A stretch of 6,916 nt of DNA from a bacterium ADurb.Bin374 (GTDB taxonomy: Bacteria > Riflebacteria > Ozemobacteria > Ozemobacterales > Ozemobacteraceae), in contig MWAR01000625.1 of the NCBI GenBank assembly GCA_002068715.1, positions 1 to 6,916 of the forward strand, written 5' to 3'. Of this stretch, positions 5,276-6,916 are shown piece after piece. The notes beneath the pieces are model-generated. The model had not been told where the DNA came from. It made no database searches and saw nothing but the letters and a program-made list of their open reading frames with translations. How positions within the stretch are numbered: position 1 is the first letter of the stretch; each line of letters starts with the position of its first letter. Both the position numbers and the translations under genes were made by a program.

Positions 5276-6916
5276 GTGAGACGTTATCGCCGTTCTACAA
5301 CCGTTCAAAAATCCGCCGAAGACCTCGAGCGCGAGTATCTGACCATCAAGCAAGCCCTGCTCCAGAACATCGCCATCATCGAGGAACGGCTCCAGAAAAC
5401 CTTTTCCAGCCCCAAACCCTGGAAGTTCCAGCATGCCGACCATGTGCTGGTTGAAAGCAACGAAGTGATCGATCTCGTGTTCGAGCATTCCGCGGCTGAC
5501 GACAAGCGCTTCGTCGTCGTCGACATCTGCGTTCCCTACCTCGCCCGCGGCCAGAAATATACCCTCGACACCAAGGCCAAGCAGTTCCAGAAGGAACAGG
5601 GCGTCGCCGCGACCCGCGTCAAGAAGGCCCTGCTGATGCTCAAGCGCAGCGGCGAAACGCTGACCCCGCCCTCGACAAAGCTCAGCAGCCGCATCATCGA
5701 ACTGGACATCTCCGTCCTGACCGTCGAAGAGCCGGCGCCCATCCAGGCGCCGCAGGAAAAACCGGCCGCGCCCGTCTTCACCCCGGAGCTGCTCGAAGCC
5801 CTGAAGCGCACGATCGTGCACGAGTGCCTTGGGACGATGTACAAACGGCGCAACAAATACATCAGGAAGGGGCTCTGGCGCTGGATCGAACGGGAGATCA
5901 TGGATCCCAACGTCCACTTCTTCCTTATTATTTTATCCAGTATATATCAGGGCAAGACGAGCGAGATTCTGAGCCGTCAGTTCAAGACGGTCGAGGAATA
6001 CTCGGGCGGCGCGGAAAAGGTCATCGAAGCTCTGTTCTCGAACGAGAATGGCCTCGCCCCCGAGATCCTCAAGAACGCCGAGCGCCACAAACAGGGGCTT
6101 CGCCGTTTCCTGGCCTGTTTCGAGCAGACCCCGCCGTTCGAGTATCTCCGGACGCTTTTCCTGAAGGAATTCCGGACCTCGCGCGACAGCAACAAAGCCC
6201 GCACCGCCGTGTTCGACACGCTCAGGGAACTCCTGTCCAGATGCGGTTTCGAAGGTGAAAAGGAAGTCCAGTATCCGCTCGAGATTCTCGACGAACTCTC
6301 GATCTTCCCCGGCTTCATCATGGGCAACTACGCGCAGCTCCGCGTCGAGAACGCGTCGAAGAAGCTCCAGAAGCTGGTTCCCGAGCACACCTGGAACGCG
6401 GAGGAGATATACAAGCTTCGCGACGAACTGGCGCGCGTGCTCGGTCTTCCACCGGCGGAGTTCAACCTGAACGCGTTCCTGCCGCAGGCATTCCTGCGCG
6501 ACAATATCGCGACGCACCCGTCCCGGATCATGGAAGGCGCGGCACCGACTCCGCAGCAGCAGCGCATGGAGCGCGATCGAGGCCAGCAGAACGCCATGCG
6601 ACGCTCCGAACGTCAGGCGCCCCCACCGTCTCAGGAACCGGCTCCGGCGCAGCAGTCGGATTTCGATCAGCCGCAACTGCCGTTCGAAGGCGCCGTTCCG
6701 ACCCCCCACGCAGGCGAGTCCGCCCCCGAGACGGCTGCCCCGGATACCGTCGCACCGCCCCCTGAAACGACCAGACCTCAGGGACGCCCGTCGAGACCGA
6801 TGCGCACATCCTACCGGGCTACGGCGGATATTCCAGTTCAGACATCTATTTCTCAGACTCAGGAAGCAACGCCTCAGGTACAGCCGCCCGCCGAGGCCGC
6901 GGCATTCGCCCCCCCC
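5276..6916 (+). CDS. Large protein of unknown function with a Pro/Gln-rich disordered tail (3' end beyond the right edge)
   Basis: 547 codons visible with no stop before the window edge. No signal peptide or convincing membrane segment, so probably cytoplasmic. Residues 1-45 are basic then helical (DLEREYLTIKQALLQNIAIIEERL). Residues 46-150 alternate strands and helices (VIDLVFEH, RFVVVDICVPYL, TKAKQFQKEQGVAATRVKKALLML, RIIELDISVLTV), looking like a small alpha/beta domain. A Pro/Ala linker (151-168) leads to a mostly helical region (170-415) with aromatic and charged segments such as RKGLWRWIEREIM. From about 420 onward it is rich in Pro, Gln, Ala and Thr and probably disordered. The start is GTG 5276, with GGAG about 10 bases upstream; the frame is open further upstream but offers no ATG or GTG nearby. 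The G/C-rich third positions hold throughout except for an AT-rich patch at 5921-5949. I do not recognise a family. The alpha/beta part might be nuclease-like in fold, but no complete catalytic motif is seen. Confidence 0.85.
   Translation, partial: MRRYRRSTTVQKSAEDLEREYLTIKQALLQNIAIIEERLQKTFSSPKPWKFQHADHVLVESNEVIDLVFEHSAADDKRFVVVDICVPYLARGQKYTLDTKAKQFQKEQGVAATRVKKALLMLKRSGETLTPPSTKLSSRIIELDISVLTVEEPAPIQAPQEKPAAPVFTPELLEALKRTIVHECLGTMYKRRNKYIRKGLWRWIEREIMDPNVHFFLIILSSIYQGKTSEILSRQFKTVEEYSGGAEKVIEALFSNENGLAPEILKNAERHKQGLRRFLACFEQTPPFEYLRTLFLKEFRTSRDSNKARTAVFDTLRELLSRCGFEGEKEVQYPLEILDELSIFPGFIMGNYAQLRVENASKKLQKLVPEHTWNAEEIYKLRDELARVLGLPPAEFNLNAFLPQAFLRDNIATHPSRIMEGAAPTPQQQRMERDRGQQNAMRRSERQAPPPSQEPAPAQQSDFDQPQLPFEGAVPTPHAGESAPETAAPDTVAPPPETTRPQGRPSRPMRTSYRATADIPVQTSISQTQEATPQVQPPAEAAAFAPP

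Noticed and set aside
5270..5917. A 215-codon minus-strand open frame opposite the large unknown protein
   Set aside because: The plus-strand frame is longer, has a ribosome site and continuous codon bias; the antisense translation is low in recognisable structure.
5933..6709. A 258-codon minus-strand open frame
   Set aside because: Same reason: a mirror of the plus-strand codon bias, Arg/Leu/Glu-rich with no domain signal.

Overview
The window is about 60% G+C by eye, gene-dense, and looks like ordinary chromosomal DNA of a Gram-negative-type (diderm) bacterium. Evidence for that includes two type II secretion/type IV pilus style pseudopilins, a protein with a Sec signal peptide, and a phospholipid N-methyltransferase of the PmtA kind. 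The phylum cannot be fixed from this sequence alone. All genes favour G or C at third codon positions, which also explains the very long antisense reading frames. I saw no insertion sequence, phage gene, CRISPR array, tRNA or rRNA.

Left part (1-3003, minus strand). Three genes run leftwards: a GspI/PilV-like pseudopilin (2909-2343), a GspJ/PilW-like pseudopilin (2346-1624) joined to it by a 4-base GTGA overlap, and alaS (1578 to beyond the left edge; 526 codons visible). A good -10 box at the end of the second pseudopilin gene suggests alaS also has its own promoter.

Middle part (3004-4237). A small exported protein on the plus strand (3004-3477) diverges from the pseudopilins. It converges with, and overlaps by 20 bases, a membrane-anchored TPR-like protein on the minus strand (4237-3458). 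A strong GC hairpin inside the latter's coding sequence may terminate the plus-strand transcript.

Right part (4238-6916). A 237-base divergent control region carries two good sigma-70 type promoters, one for each flanking gene, and two identical 8-base palindromes 53 bp apart. A PmtA-like SAM methyltransferase follows on the plus strand (4475-5101), starting with TTG. After a 174-base gap with a terminator-like hairpin comes a large protein of unknown function (5276 to beyond the right edge; 547 codons visible). It has a folded N-terminal part and a long Pro/Gln/Ala-rich tail.

I found no obvious new biological system. Most worth a second look are the unrecognised large protein, the small exported protein with its convergent overlap, the palindrome pair in the divergent promoter region, and the pseudopilin pair with an alanine at one processing site.
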